A DNA stretch of 64,000 nt, from positions 30,583-94,582 of the IMG/VR virus record IMGVR_UViG_3300036823_000120. The stretch is one strand, 5' to 3'. Numbering within the stretch: position 1 is the stretch's first letter; each line of letters starts with the position of its first letter. Of the stretch, positions 43,585 to 53,560 are shown in pieces. The notes below the pieces were generated by a model, which did not search any database, was not told where the DNA came from, and saw only the letters and a list, made by a program, of their open reading frames with translations. Source of the DNA: a virus. Made by a program: the position numbers and the translations under genes.

Positions 43585-44316
43585 TTACTCTTGGTCTAGA
43601 CGTATAACAGTTGCTTCGGTTGCATTGCACTTACCAGAGCAACTAATCATCCCACCCTTTGGATCATGGTCAAGCTTTTCATATCGGAAGTATGGCAGAA
43701 TGACCTTTTCTATCTTCAAATCCACGCAAGGTGGAGTATGAATTACTTCGATATTTACTGAAAATGGACGACAAGATGCTTCTGAATCAAGATTATCACT
43801 TGAGTCCCAGTTTGCTGCTCCTCCACGTTGCTTTAAAACATCTTCAGGAGTCGGCGGATCGGCATCAGGATCACTTGAAGTAAGTTCAATATACATAATT
43901 TGGAATGTGACATCCATCGGAGTATCGTCGCCATTCCTAACCTCACTAATTTTACCTCGATCAAGTTTGTATTCACGAGTCTTAGTTTCAGTCCATTTAA
44001 TATCACCTTCCCCAACTTTCATCTTTAAAAAGCGAGTACCAGCAGTTAAAGCTTGATTATCAACTAAAGCTTCTTTCAATCCTGGTGAAATAACAACAGT
44101 TGTTGTATTCATAGTTGTTTCAATCGTGCTTACAACACGATAAACAAAATCATCACCAGCAAACATTATACGTGAACCGGCTGGAATCTGACCAGTCACA
44201 TCGGCAACAACGATAGACGTTGCACCAATCGTATAACCAGCCATCAGATTCACAGTCCCAGTCATTACATTACCGTCAACAAGAAAAACTTCACAGTTTT
44301 TCAAATCAATCAACAT
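43585..44316 (-). CDS. major tail protein (tube subunit)
   Basis: Start at MLIDLKNCEVFLVDG after the preceding stop. Beta-rich, 243 aa, with an N-terminal module GYTIGATSIVVADVTG shared with the capsid protein and a C-terminal domain with ISEVRNGDDTPMD. Position between terminator-like and chaperone genes fits the tail tube. Confidence 0.72.
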   Translation of the reverse strand: MLIDLKNCEVFLVDGNVMTGTVNLMAGYTIGATSIVVADVTGQIPAGSRIMFAGDDFVYRVVSTIETTMNTTTVVISPGLKEALVDNQALTAGTRFLKMKVGEGDIKWTETKTREYKLDRGKISEVRNGDDTPMDVTFQIMYIELTSSDPDADPPTPEDVLKQRGGAANWDSSDNLDSEASCRPFSVNIEVIHTPPCVDLKIEKVILPYFRYEKLDHDPKGGMISCSGKCNATEATVIRLDQE

Positions 44317-44323
44317 GTTATAG

Positions 44324-44812
44324 TTACTCCGGTGTGTCTGTATAGAGTTCGTAATGGGCTTCAGCGACAGCTTGATACACTTCTGTCGTTTCGTTGATTC
44401 TACCGAAGTCACTAACTTTGATTTGATCTGACGGTATAAGCTGTAAAGCTCCTAAAAAACTTCCGTCATCGAGCGAATCTTTATCTGTGTTTCCAATGCG
44501 ATAAACGCATATATCTCTATTTAGCATTTGAGCAGCTATACCTTGTAAATTATGCCGCTCATAAAAATCATCTTCTGATCTAGTAGAATTAACAAGAATG
44601 TTAATTTCAATGTAGTGACGGTAGCAACCTTTTGTTAAAGGTTTTGTGTATGGCCCGTCAATACGAAGTTCAAAGTGTTTATCCTTTTGACTTGTATCTG
44701 GGTCCATACCCTCAACGTATACGTGTATTCCTTCATTATACTCTTTAAAAAGCTTAATGATGGAAGCTGTCACCCATCGTTTTATATTTCTAATCGTATC
44801 AGTTGAGTTCAA
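44324..44812 (-). CDS. tail terminator-like protein
   Basis: TTG start with GGAG six bases upstream (overlaps the previous gene end); no ATG in range. 162 aa with YIEINILVNSTRSEDDFYE and a following helix, suggesting the U/terminator fold. Assigned by position between the head-closure-like gene and the tube gene. Confidence 0.55.
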   Translation of the reverse strand: MNSTDTIRNIKRWVTASIIKLFKEYNEGIHVYVEGMDPDTSQKDKHFELRIDGPYTKPLTKGCYRHYIEINILVNSTRSEDDFYERHNLQGIAAQMLNRDICVYRIGNTDKDSLDDGSFLGALQLIPSDQIKVSDFGRINETTEVYQAVAEAHYELYTDTPE

Positions 44813-45284
44813 AGCTTACTCCATGTTGGAGTTGCAAACCACTTGAAACTTTTGGTCTTATTATATCGTATGGTTTGCCACCTTCTACTCCTTTAGCTGA
44901 AAGCATGAAAGCAACTTCATGCTCAATAAGATCAAACTCTGTTTTTTCATAACGTTTGTCGTTGTACACCAAATAACCGTCAAGACTAATATTCAATCCT
45001 TTTGGAAAGTCATCAATGTCAATCAAAAACTTTATTTCATTATAGTCGTTGAACGCACCATAAGTAAAGTTTTTATTAGCCGCCAAGTATCCAATATCTT
45101 GAATAAATTTACGACTAATTCGACGAGGAAGTACGACAACATCAATTAAAAAATCTTGTTTTATAAAATCTCTTTTACCTGTCTCAACATCAAGATCAGA
45201 TTGGACAATCACTATATACCTAATTTTAGCACCATAATCTTTTTTAAATTGATAAAGCAAATCTTTTATGAACTTATTATTCAT
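44799..45284 (-). CDS. head-tail connector protein, 161 aa
   Basis: Beta-rich small protein with a core around DVVVLPRR and FLIDIDDFPKGLNI. Position after the capsid region and before the terminator-like gene suggests a stopper/closure role. No motif names it. Confidence 0.5.
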   Translation of the reverse strand: MNNKFIKDLLYQFKKDYGAKIRYIVIVQSDLDVETGKRDFIKQDFLIDVVVLPRRISRKFIQDIGYLAANKNFTYGAFNDYNEIKFLIDIDDFPKGLNISLDGYLVYNDKRYEKTEFDLIEHEVAFMLSAKGVEGGKPYDIIRPKVSSGLQLQHGVSFELN

Positions 45285-45769
45285 GGTCGTCTTTCTTGCT
45301 CTTGTTCAAGTCTCTGATTCATAAGTCTTAACGCCGTAGTTTGTTCAGTCGACGCTTTTGACAATTCATCGAGAACTTTTTCTAATTTCTCGACACGAGT
45401 ATCAGAATTCTTGATAATCAAGTTCAAGTTTGTTGCATAATTTGTATAAGCTTCTGCTTGAATATCTTTCATAATGGCAGCAATTTCTTTCTTACCCTCG
45501 TTCATTATTTGAAAAATCTGAGGAAGCCTGTATACTAATAAAGCTAATACACCAATAGCTCCTATATTGGTGAGTAAGCTTTTCAGGTCACCATCAGGCA
45601 TGGCAGTTACCTTCGGTAAAGAAGGATCAGTTAAAGTATCAACTGATCCTTTTTCCTGTGGAAAAGCTTGACAATCAACCAAGGAGGATAGCACCAAGAT
45701 TATCGTTGATAACGCTAATACCCGCGAGGAAGTCAAAATTCCAAACATGTTGTTGCTTATAGATATCAT
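45281..45769 (-). CDS. membrane protein with coiled coil, 162 aa
   Basis: N-terminal hydrophobic segment (LALSTIILVLSSLVDC) and a second membrane helix (GAIGVLALLVYRLPQIF, about residues 71-87), followed by a long charged coiled coil ending in KRRP-like EQERRP. Layout recalls a spanin or pinholin-like lysis protein. Overlaps the 3' end of the capsid gene in another frame; ATG at 45748 is an alternative start. Confidence 0.5.
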   Translation of the reverse strand: MISISNNMFGILTSSRVLALSTIILVLSSLVDCQAFPQEKGSVDTLTDPSLPKVTAMPDGDLKSLLTNIGAIGVLALLVYRLPQIFQIMNEGKKEIAAIMKDIQAEAYTNYATNLNLIIKNSDTRVEKLEKVLDELSKASTEQTTALRLMNQRLEQEQERRP

Positions 45770-47063
45770 ATCCGATTACCACACGCATCGGAATACTCTT
45801 ATAGTTCAATGTGGCACTTTTTGCTCCAGTTCCATCGATAACTGGGGCGAGAGGACGAACAGCTAATGTCATTGCATTTTTATTGAATGCAAAATTATAG
45901 GCACCATTTGGCCCAACATTTACAGCGTCATTGTCAGCAATATCAGCTTCCAAACCACGATCTAGAGTTATACCAACAGTACCATTAACACGAATAATAG
46001 TATATGGAGTTGCTGTATTTGCAAACGTAACAAACTGACCAACCTTTGGAGCAACAGAGAAACCGTCAACTGTAATTTCTTTATCATAATCAGCAGCGTA
46101 ACCTGCCGTCAAATTAACTGCACCTGGCGTATAAACAAGAATCGGAGCATTATCAAGAACAGCACGCTTTAGACCACCAGCAATAACAATAGCAGTAGTT
46201 GGAGTAGTACCTGTACGAGCTGTAACATGATACGGAATACCATCTAAATCAATCCAAGTACCTGCAGTAATTTCACCAGTACCAGTGTCAACAGTTAAAG
46301 CTGTTGCACCAATGCCGTAACCAGCAGCATTATTTACTTGGAATGTTCGATAGCTAGTAAAGTTCAGAACGTTACTCATATTTAACGACTTAAAAAAGTC
46401 GAAACCGAGCTTACGGCCAATGCTAGCCTCTCGCAAAGCTGTGCCATTATCACCAACTTTTTCAGCAGATGTGAACCATTCAGGACGAAGACAATCACCT
46501 TCAGTCTTTGGAGTCAAAACGAGTTGACGACCAACTTCTGGAACTTTGTTTTCGTCCATCACTTGACGTAAGTCAATAATGGCGTCCTTGATATTGTCCT
46601 TAGTAAGACCACCAATCTTACCAGCAATATTAGCAAGGAATCGAGGATATTGACCAAATACGATTCGATCAAGAGCACGAGCCAAAGCTAAAGCAGCAGG
46701 CTTTGCATAGACATTTTGTAATGTCCACATACTCATAGAACGTTCAACATCCTTGATACTAAAAGCAACATGGATATGTTGATCTAACTTAACTTGCATA
46801 TTTCCAGAATTCAAATCTTGAATCGTAATCTCGTCGTTCTTCGACTTTCGATAAGCATCAAAGTCACCAACAGTTGGAATATTTACAACATCACCAAACT
46901 GTTGAAACTTATCTTCAAAGCTACGATCAATCATAGAGGGAGCAATTAAATTCTCATTCAAATTATAGAGAACTTCATTAGCCCACCATTCAGGAATGAA
47001 TGGATCAATTTGATTATCAAAATAAAGCTTCGTCTTTACCGTCAGTCGAATTTGCAATTGCAT
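45675..47063 (-). CDS. major capsid protein (P22-like HK97 fold)
   Basis: 462 aa from ATG at 47063 (AAGGAA upstream). N-terminal part DPFIPEWWANEVLYNL, RSFEDKFQQFGDVVNIPT and LNSGNMQVKLDQHIHVAF match P22-type coat proteins. An inserted beta module (about residues 250-320, GYGIGATALTVDTG) is shared with the tail tube protein. Follows the scaffold gene. Confidence 0.85.
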   Translation of the reverse strand: MQLQIRLTVKTKLYFDNQIDPFIPEWWANEVLYNLNENLIAPSMIDRSFEDKFQQFGDVVNIPTVGDFDAYRKSKNDEITIQDLNSGNMQVKLDQHIHVAFSIKDVERSMSMWTLQNVYAKPAALALARALDRIVFGQYPRFLANIAGKIGGLTKDNIKDAIIDLRQVMDENKVPEVGRQLVLTPKTEGDCLRPEWFTSAEKVGDNGTALREASIGRKLGFDFFKSLNMSNVLNFTSYRTFQVNNAAGYGIGATALTVDTGTGEITAGTWIDLDGIPYHVTARTGTTPTTAIVIAGGLKRAVLDNAPILVYTPGAVNLTAGYAADYDKEITVDGFSVAPKVGQFVTFANTATPYTIIRVNGTVGITLDRGLEADIADNDAVNVGPNGAYNFAFNKNAMTLAVRPLAPVIDGTGAKSATLNYKSIPMRVVIGYDIYKQQHVWNFDFLAGISVINDNLGAILLG

Positions 47064-47064
47064 T

Positions 47065-47895
47065 TTATTTTCCTTGTGTTGCACGCCATTTCATAAATTC
47101 TTCAGTGGACATTTTTGTTGGGTCGGCCCCATTGCCATTATTTCCACCAGAATTACCATTGTAATTATTTCCACCCAAACCACCACGCCCATCAGTTTCA
47201 AAAAGATTAGCAAAATCAGAATTTTCACGTAACTTACCAATTGCTTCAGAAATTGGAAGTTCGAGTTTGACTTTTTGCTTAGTTTTAGGGTCAGTTACAT
47301 CAACTGTCATCTTAGCAATCCAATTACCGCTAGGCTTACCTTGATCATCAATCTCTTCAACAACTTTTCCTTGACTTGAGAACATCATTTGTAATTGTGT
47401 TGCACTAAGAGCCTTATGTTGAATAGCTCCTGTACTTATAGCATTCTGAATCATTGTATTTTCGAACCGATTCTTCCAAACATTTTCTTTTTCAATAAGT
47501 TGTTTTGTTTCAGTTTCATATTTCTTCTTTAACTTATTATATTCTTCTTGAGTTTGCTGCTCTTTTGTAAGATGTTGTTGTGAAAGCGTATTAATTCGAG
47601 CTTCTAGTTCATCACGTTGCTGTTGAGTCAAACTTTGATTGTTTCGTAAAGCTTCAAGTTGTTCGATAAGTTCCTTATTTTGATTTTGCAAACCTTTCCT
47701 ATGTTCAGCCATAAGCTTATCTACTTCTTCCTGAGTAAAAATTTTACCAGGAGGAGGTGGAGGCACAGTTGGCGGAACAACTGGAGGTGGAGGCACAGTT
47801 GGCGGAACAACTGGAGGAACAGCCGGAGGATCGTTATAATACAAACGATTCACCGATTTGAGAAGAACACAAGCCTTAATGTCCTGAAGAGTCAT
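47065..47895 (-). CDS. scaffolding protein
   Basis: 276 aa. Proline-rich N-terminal segment (VVPPTVPPPP repeats) and a long central coiled coil (KEQQTQEEYNKLKKKYE) typical of scaffolds; C-terminal Gly/Asn-rich tail then TEEFMKWRA. Immediately before the capsid gene in transcription order. Confidence 0.8.
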   Translation of the reverse strand: MTLQDIKACVLLKSVNRLYYNDPPAVPPVVPPTVPPPPVVPPTVPPPPPGKIFTQEEVDKLMAEHRKGLQNQNKELIEQLEALRNNQSLTQQQRDELEARINTLSQQHLTKEQQTQEEYNKLKKKYETETKQLIEKENVWKNRFENTMIQNAISTGAIQHKALSATQLQMMFSSQGKVVEEIDDQGKPSGNWIAKMTVDVTDPKTKQKVKLELPISEAIGKLRENSDFANLFETDGRGGLGGNNYNGNSGGNNGNGADPTKMSTEEFMKWRATQGK

Positions 47896-47897
47896 AG

Positions 47898-48419
47898 TTA
47901 ATCTACCCTACATAATTGTAATCCCAATCTTGGTTGCAGATAAGCATACAAGAGGTTCCAAGCTGTTGGGCTAGGAATACCATGTACAATGTACAGTGGG
48001 ACTGACCCGGACTTGTAGTCTGTCCGTACTGGGCCATACACCTGAGTTTGCTTATAAAGATTATCCCGCTCAGTATCGGGATTAATCCCTTTGAGGAGAA
48101 CCAATGCTAACTCATACGTGGCTTCCTCAATAGCTACCGGGATTTCTGTGTCCCGTCCACGCGGAAATTGCAAAGGCTGAGATTCATAGGCTTTATAACC
48201 CGTAAAATTCAGTAAATCAATTCGTTTTGTAGCTGAAACTAATGCTTGCAGCTTTCTTGTTCTATCAGTATCTGACCATCTCATGCCATGAAGTAACATT
48301 GAGAAATAGTTATCAGCTTTTTCAATAGAACCATAGATTGGAAGTGTAGTTAGGTTATTTACACTAGCTGATTGACCAATCCAAAAGTTAGTTATTACCT
48401 CCCTTATTATAGTTGCCAT
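47898..48419 (-). CDS. DnaT-like head-tail connector
   Basis: Contains GSIEKADNYFSMLLHGMRW, LVSATKRIDLLNFTGYKAY and LQFPRGRDTEIPVAIEEATYELAL, the pattern of phage 'DnaT-like' connector proteins (gp6/HK97-type) next to capsid genes. 173 aa. Confidence 0.75.
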   Translation of the reverse strand: MATIIREVITNFWIGQSASVNNLTTLPIYGSIEKADNYFSMLLHGMRWSDTDRTRKLQALVSATKRIDLLNFTGYKAYESQPLQFPRGRDTEIPVAIEEATYELALVLLKGINPDTERDNLYKQTQVYGPVRTDYKSGSVPLYIVHGIPSPTAWNLLYAYLQPRLGLQLCRVD

Positions 48420-48433
48420 TAGTCATGCCCCTA

Positions 48434-50410
48434 TTAGTTAATTCTAACGCCCTCAAAGCTAAGTGTAACTTTGAATTTATTTTTACCAGCTATTTCACTA
48501 GCTTCCCAATAACTATCTTCACTAAAAGTGAATGGATTAGAGTTAAAAAGTACAAACCAAATTTCACCTTTCCAATTTTCTAAATAGAAAGGTGTAGCAT
48601 TGTATTCTCTAATAAAAGCTTTTAATTCATCAACTTTCAAGCTTTGAATTATAAAAGTATAATCTAAAACTCTTCGTTCTGTATCTTTTTTATAGACCTT
48701 TTTGTCACCAGTTTTAAATCTTACAATATTAATTGAACCTGTAAAAGCATCTGTATCGTCGAACTCAGGCATTGGTAATGTAATTGCTTTAGTAGTTCCT
48801 CTCAAAACTACTAATTTTTTCACAACAATACCTTGTGCAATTGGTACTGTAACTGTCCCAATTCCACCGCCGCCAGGACCACTACCAATAAATCCAATAT
48901 ATTTTTGAAAACTGTTTTTGAAAACTAATTGATTTCCAACATTAAAATGTAAAACTTTATTTACATTTGCAATTTGTTGAAAACTAAGTGCTTGAGTATT
49001 TGGACGTTCAACGGTCCTCTCTTGATCGACATTATGACTAAAATCAATTTCACTAGTTAATGTTTCAAAATATCGAGACTTAACAAGCTCATCAGATAAA
49101 TTGAAAATATTAGACGCTTCTGCTGTTCGTATACGTTGCTTTGTTAGAGTTTGAGCGAAACTTAATATACTTTGAGCAGTCAGAGCCTTAATTCTATTGA
49201 CACTAATCTGTTGCACAAAGAAAGCTGTACTTTTTGCATTTCTATTAAAAACTGCATTATAACTTGCAATTCCAATAGGATCAAAGAAATCTTCGGCACC
49301 ATTAACTTTATCAACAGTTACTATTTGAATGAAAGTTAATGTATTTTGTGTTCCACGAACTACATTTTCTATAATACTTTGTGAGAGTGTTAATACACTT
49401 GTCAAATCACGTCGAAACGTATTTGGACCAAGATGTACAGTTTGGAATGGTTGAAATAAGCTATGTAAGCTTTTTCCAAGAACTGTATTTCTTTCTACAG
49501 TTTGAGTTATAACGAATGTATTTTTAGCTAATTTACTAACAAAAACATCTGCTATTTGACTAAAAACAAGATTATTATTTGCATATTTTGAATTAGTATA
49601 AGTAGTTGTTTCGTAAAAAGTCAATGTACTATTAACTGACTTAATAGAAATCTTATTTTTTAAAGCTTGACTTGTAAAGACTAAAGTCGAAATAATACTT
49701 GTAACAATATCTTTTTCAACTTCAGTATCTTGGTCGAAAAGCAAATTATTTGACGCAATAACAGGGTGAAATTTATTTTCAGAATCGTTCTGACTGAAAG
49801 GTAATTCATTATTAGTTTCTAAATCGAAAGTACGATTCAATCTGTGATCAAGATCAAAAGTATCTTGAATATCAAAATTCAAAATTAATTGAACTTGAAC
49901 AGTTTGACTTAAATTTAAAGTATTTGAAGGACTTTTAAATATACTGCCATGAATCTCATATTCAGCTAATTGAGAAAAGCTTATAGTGCTTAATACTGAC
50001 TGATTATGAACTAAAATAACATCAACATTTTGACTTAATTCAAAATCGCTACTAGTTGTATCAGTAGTAACTTCACCTTCAACTGCTTCACCAATAAAGG
50101 TGATTGTATTACTTCCTGATCTTGGATATATTCCATTAACTAAAGGCGTCTGCGTAAATGTTAAAGTATTACTAGCATCTACATTATTTACAATTGATGT
50201 TGGATTAGTAATAACTTCAACGTACTGTTGAAATAATCTTGATGCTACATTAGAAACAGTTAAAACTTCAGCATATTGCTGAAATAAGCGCCCTGAGCCA
50301 GTTCCTTGAGATAAAGCTTCAACGTACTGCTGAAACAAACGACCACTAGCAGTACCTGTAGTTACAACTTCAACGTACTGTTGGTATAGTCGTGCATTGC
50401 CAGCAGCCAT
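48434..50410 (-). CDS. long repeat protein of the virion
   Basis: 658 aa. Four N-terminal repeats of about 20 aa (RLFQQYVEVLxxGT) followed by about a dozen 30-40-aa repeats with [NS]-x-L-x-F-x-Q cores (NTLTFTQTP, NLVFSQIAD, ILSFAQTL). C-terminal globular domain with EIWFVLFNSNPFTF. Similar repeats occur in many phage virion proteins; a surface fibre or decoration role is inferred. Confidence 0.7.
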   Translation of the reverse strand: MAAGNARLYQQYVEVVTTGTASGRLFQQYVEALSQGTGSGRLFQQYAEVLTVSNVASRLFQQYVEVITNPTSIVNNVDASNTLTFTQTPLVNGIYPRSGSNTITFIGEAVEGEVTTDTTSSDFELSQNVDVILVHNQSVLSTISFSQLAEYEIHGSIFKSPSNTLNLSQTVQVQLILNFDIQDTFDLDHRLNRTFDLETNNELPFSQNDSENKFHPVIASNNLLFDQDTEVEKDIVTSIISTLVFTSQALKNKISIKSVNSTLTFYETTTYTNSKYANNNLVFSQIADVFVSKLAKNTFVITQTVERNTVLGKSLHSLFQPFQTVHLGPNTFRRDLTSVLTLSQSIIENVVRGTQNTLTFIQIVTVDKVNGAEDFFDPIGIASYNAVFNRNAKSTAFFVQQISVNRIKALTAQSILSFAQTLTKQRIRTAEASNIFNLSDELVKSRYFETLTSEIDFSHNVDQERTVERPNTQALSFQQIANVNKVLHFNVGNQLVFKNSFQKYIGFIGSGPGGGGIGTVTVPIAQGIVVKKLVVLRGTTKAITLPMPEFDDTDAFTGSINIVRFKTGDKKVYKKDTERRVLDYTFIIQSLKVDELKAFIREYNATPFYLENWKGEIWFVLFNSNPFTFSEDSYWEASEIAGKNKFKVTLSFEGVRIN

Positions 50411-50411
50411 A

Positions 50412-51497
50412 TTATGTACTCACCTTCAATCCAAACTCTGCGGCATCTACATCAGATTTTGTCCATCCTGATGAGGTTCCGGGATTGGTTTCATACACTT
50501 GTTGATTATTAACAGTAGATGCAGAAAGCAAAAGTTCTGTACCATCATAATCTGTACCACTATGACGCACAACAGGCTTAACACCTCTTGGATCAGTATC
50601 AGTTTTAGTGACAACTGAATTAATAGTCAAGCCCTTAATCGTTGTTGTCGCTGCTACAGTATCAGTATAACCATAAGTGTCTTTATTACCAGATGTAGTT
50701 CCATCATTATAATCAGCAGTATTTAATGGAATATCATCAACTTGTTGAAAATTATTAACAGTATTACCGTCAGACCCAGTAAATTGACTAGTATTGCCAT
50801 TAGCACTCGGCGAAAGCGTTTGAATTCGTACTGGTCCAAGTGGAGCATTATTTACTGATCCAGTAAGATCAATAAGATAATGGTCATCAAAGAAACTAAT
50901 AGCATTAGTACCAGTTGTAGTTGTTGGTGTATCGCCACCAAACGCATAGTGAGTAGCATAAGCATTTGCAGTATTTTTAGTATCAGTTGTTGCTGCTAAA
51001 TTAAGTACATCTGTACCATCAATGTATACAATAACGTCATTTGCAGATATACTATCTGAAATTTTCCACTTTAACTCGATATAGTACCAAGTATTTGGTA
51101 ATAGAGCAAAAGTAGAAGTGCCAAGAATATTTGAATGCGATGTTCTGTATACTGAAAGAGTACCATCAGCATTTGCTTTTAGTCCCATTTGTACATTTGA
51201 TGTTGTATCAAATAATACAATAAGATTTCTATTATATGTAGTTAAATGAGTTGCAGTTTTAAATGCAACACCAATAACTCCAGATGCAAGATTAGAACCA
51301 ATTGCACGACGAATATAATTATTGAAAATTGAGCTAGTATTTTGTGTCCAATAATTACCTGAACCTGTCCCAAAACGTAAGTCACCACTAACTGCTGCAA
51401 CTGATCCATTGCTAGAATCAAACCATTTACCAAAAGCAACATAGTTACTTGCAAGATTAGTAGACCAATCAAAGCCCTCAGTAAAGAGGAGTGCCAT
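50412..51497 (-). CDS. virion protein with lectin-like fold
   Basis: GFDWSTNLASNYVAFGKWF N-terminus, WYYIELKWKI and YIDGTDVLN near the middle and EFGLKVST at the end are typical of a LamG/concanavalin-like phage protein. 361 aa. Candidate receptor-binding or decoration protein. Confidence 0.72.
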   Translation of the reverse strand: MALLFTEGFDWSTNLASNYVAFGKWFDSSNGSVAAVSGDLRFGTGSGNYWTQNTSSIFNNYIRRAIGSNLASGVIGVAFKTATHLTTYNRNLIVLFDTTSNVQMGLKANADGTLSVYRTSHSNILGTSTFALLPNTWYYIELKWKISDSISANDVIVYIDGTDVLNLAATTDTKNTANAYATHYAFGGDTPTTTTGTNAISFFDDHYLIDLTGSVNNAPLGPVRIQTLSPSANGNTSQFTGSDGNTVNNFQQVDDIPLNTADYNDGTTSGNKDTYGYTDTVAATTTIKGLTINSVVTKTDTDPRGVKPVVRHSGTDYDGTELLLSASTVNNQQVYETNPGTSSGWTKSDVDAAEFGLKVST

Positions 51498-51524
51498 ATT
51501 ATTCTCCTTAAAGAGAGCTTTTAG

Positions 51525-51722
51525 TTATGCTGCTTCAAGAACACCAATACGAGTTTCAAGATCTTTAATATAAGCTTGCATTGCAATTACTTCAGAAACA
51601 ATTCGTGCCCAGTCTTGCCAATCAGGAGAAGACTTTGTACCACGATCATCCCTACTAGGACTTTCTCCATCCCAAATATCAGTTGGAAAACTTGCAGTAG
51701 GAATTGCTGGTCCGACAGACAT
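51525..51722 (-). CDS. small coiled-coil virion protein, 65 aa
   Basis: Extended N-terminal segment with DIWDGESPSRDDRG and a C-terminal coiled coil ending LETRIGVLEA. No family named. Between portal and lectin-like genes. Confidence 0.6.
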   Translation of the reverse strand: MSVGPAIPTASFPTDIWDGESPSRDDRGTKSSPDWQDWARIVSEVIAMQAYIKDLETRIGVLEAA

Positions 51723-51736
51723 TTGATTTCTTTCAA

Positions 51737-53560
51737 TTACGCAGCAGGCCCACGAGTCTGTGAACCGCCACTAGTTGGATTAGTGTCTGGATTTTGTGAA
51801 TTCTGCTTTTCAATTTTTGATTGAGTAGGATCACCGCCAACGCCTCTAGCAGCACCTACACCAGAACTTTGAGCAGCAGCAATTTGAGCCATACGTTCAG
51901 TGTATTCTTCTTCAGCAATTGGCACAACTGTTTTACCATCATAGCCACGAGCATAAGAAGCTGTTGTTTTATCAACGATGCCTGCTTCAACGTCCATTTG
52001 AATTTCTTTTGCATCACTTGTTATATAACCTGCATCATCTATTTCTTTATCAATTTTAATTAAAACTTCAGCTCGAACCTTACCTGAAAGCATAGTATGA
52101 GCAATCTGTTTACCAATTTCTTTTGCAAAAGTTAAAGATGGTGCTGCCCCTTTAAGGTCTTTAAGAGATTTCGCTTCATTTTGCCTATCCGAGTCACTTT
52201 TAACATCATATTTACGCGGATAATTGACCTCTGCAACTTCTTTTGAATTTTCATACATTGCCCATAATTTAGCGATACGACGTTCGCCATATTCAAGTTC
52301 AAGGCCAATTCCGCTTAGACCATTTTCTAGACCTGACTTATCTTCTTTCTTTGAATCGGCACTTGCATGTTGTGGAGCAACATTCGACATTGCTAAATTA
52401 ATAATTTGACGAAGTTCATCTTTCATTTGAGCTTGCTTTTCCATGCTCGCCATCATTGGAGCACTTGGAGGAGCAATAAAATCAGGAGCATTTAGACCTT
52501 TACCGTATCTTCTACCAGTAATACCACCAGTTTCGACTTCAGAACCACTTGCAGATGTCCCAGCTAAGCTTTGAGTACCTCTTTGAGCAGCATCAAGCTT
52601 TGAGCGGTCAATAAGTGGATTATTTATATCAATTTTAGGTGTTATAGGCACGCGACTGAATGTTTGTTCAGTTAATTGGTCATATTGCTCAACATAAAAT
52701 ACAAAATTAGCTGTTAAAGCATAATTTAAATCAGCAGAAGCTAAATTTAGCAAGCCAATTTGATAATTACCAATATCTTCCATCAAACTTCCACCAATAT
52801 CCATCATAACAAATGGAATTTCAGTGAGATTCAAGTCATATTGATTAATAGACTTAACTTTTTTCTGATCAATTGGATCTTGTTCATTTTCGTCAATATA
52901 TTCGATCCAATCTTCAACTGAAACATAGCCATCTTCATTAATCCAAAAGTGACGATATACTTCATTATAAGCAATTGGAAGATTAGATTCTGGGTCAACT
53001 TCTAAAAGATTAGTGCGAAGAAGTAGATTCGTGAATATTTCATCATTTTCAGCATATCTTGAGTCCCAACTCAAGATATTTTCTCTAGTATAATAATATA
53101 AATAAGGTCTTTTGTTCTTATTTAAATCCAACCGAGGATCATCAATACGACTTTTATCAACAATTACACCAACTTTACCCATAATCATAAGTTCAGTCAA
53201 AACATCTTGACCAATATAAGCATTCATTGAAGAACCATGAAGATCAACACCAGCCGTAAAGCCTGTAATTGCTTCTTGGTAATTGTCAGGACCACCTAAT
53301 CGATTAATTTCGCTCATTCGTTGGTAGATACTGTTTCTTATCTCATTAATAGCTGCACGAGCAAATGATGGCGAATATGCCATTGCTAAGCGTCGTTGAT
53401 AATTTGGATCACTTTCACGAATAGAAAAACGTTGTAAATAACGATGAATGAAAGCATCACCAGAGTTATAGCAAAGTCGCCACTTGTAAAAATCATCAAA
53501 CTCCAGACAATAATCCGGATGTCTTATCTCTGTTATAAGTCTTTTCTTTTTCTTTGCCAT
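51737..53560 (-). CDS. portal protein
   Basis: 607 aa. Core of DUF4055-like portal: YLQRFSIRESDPNYQRR, SPSFARAAINEIRNSIYQR, DVLTELMIMGKVGVIVDKSR, IPFVMMDIGGSLMEDIGNYQIGLL and a disordered C-terminal tail. Located after the terminase gene with a homing gene in between. Confidence 0.85.
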   Translation of the reverse strand: MAKKKKRLITEIRHPDYCLEFDDFYKWRLCYNSGDAFIHRYLQRFSIRESDPNYQRRLAMAYSPSFARAAINEIRNSIYQRMSEINRLGGPDNYQEAITGFTAGVDLHGSSMNAYIGQDVLTELMIMGKVGVIVDKSRIDDPRLDLNKNKRPYLYYYTRENILSWDSRYAENDEIFTNLLLRTNLLEVDPESNLPIAYNEVYRHFWINEDGYVSVEDWIEYIDENEQDPIDQKKVKSINQYDLNLTEIPFVMMDIGGSLMEDIGNYQIGLLNLASADLNYALTANFVFYVEQYDQLTEQTFSRVPITPKIDINNPLIDRSKLDAAQRGTQSLAGTSASGSEVETGGITGRRYGKGLNAPDFIAPPSAPMMASMEKQAQMKDELRQIINLAMSNVAPQHASADSKKEDKSGLENGLSGIGLELEYGERRIAKLWAMYENSKEVAEVNYPRKYDVKSDSDRQNEAKSLKDLKGAAPSLTFAKEIGKQIAHTMLSGKVRAEVLIKIDKEIDDAGYITSDAKEIQMDVEAGIVDKTTASYARGYDGKTVVPIAEEEYTERMAQIAAAQSSGVGAARGVGGDPTQSKIEKQNSQNPDTNPTSGGSQTRGPAA

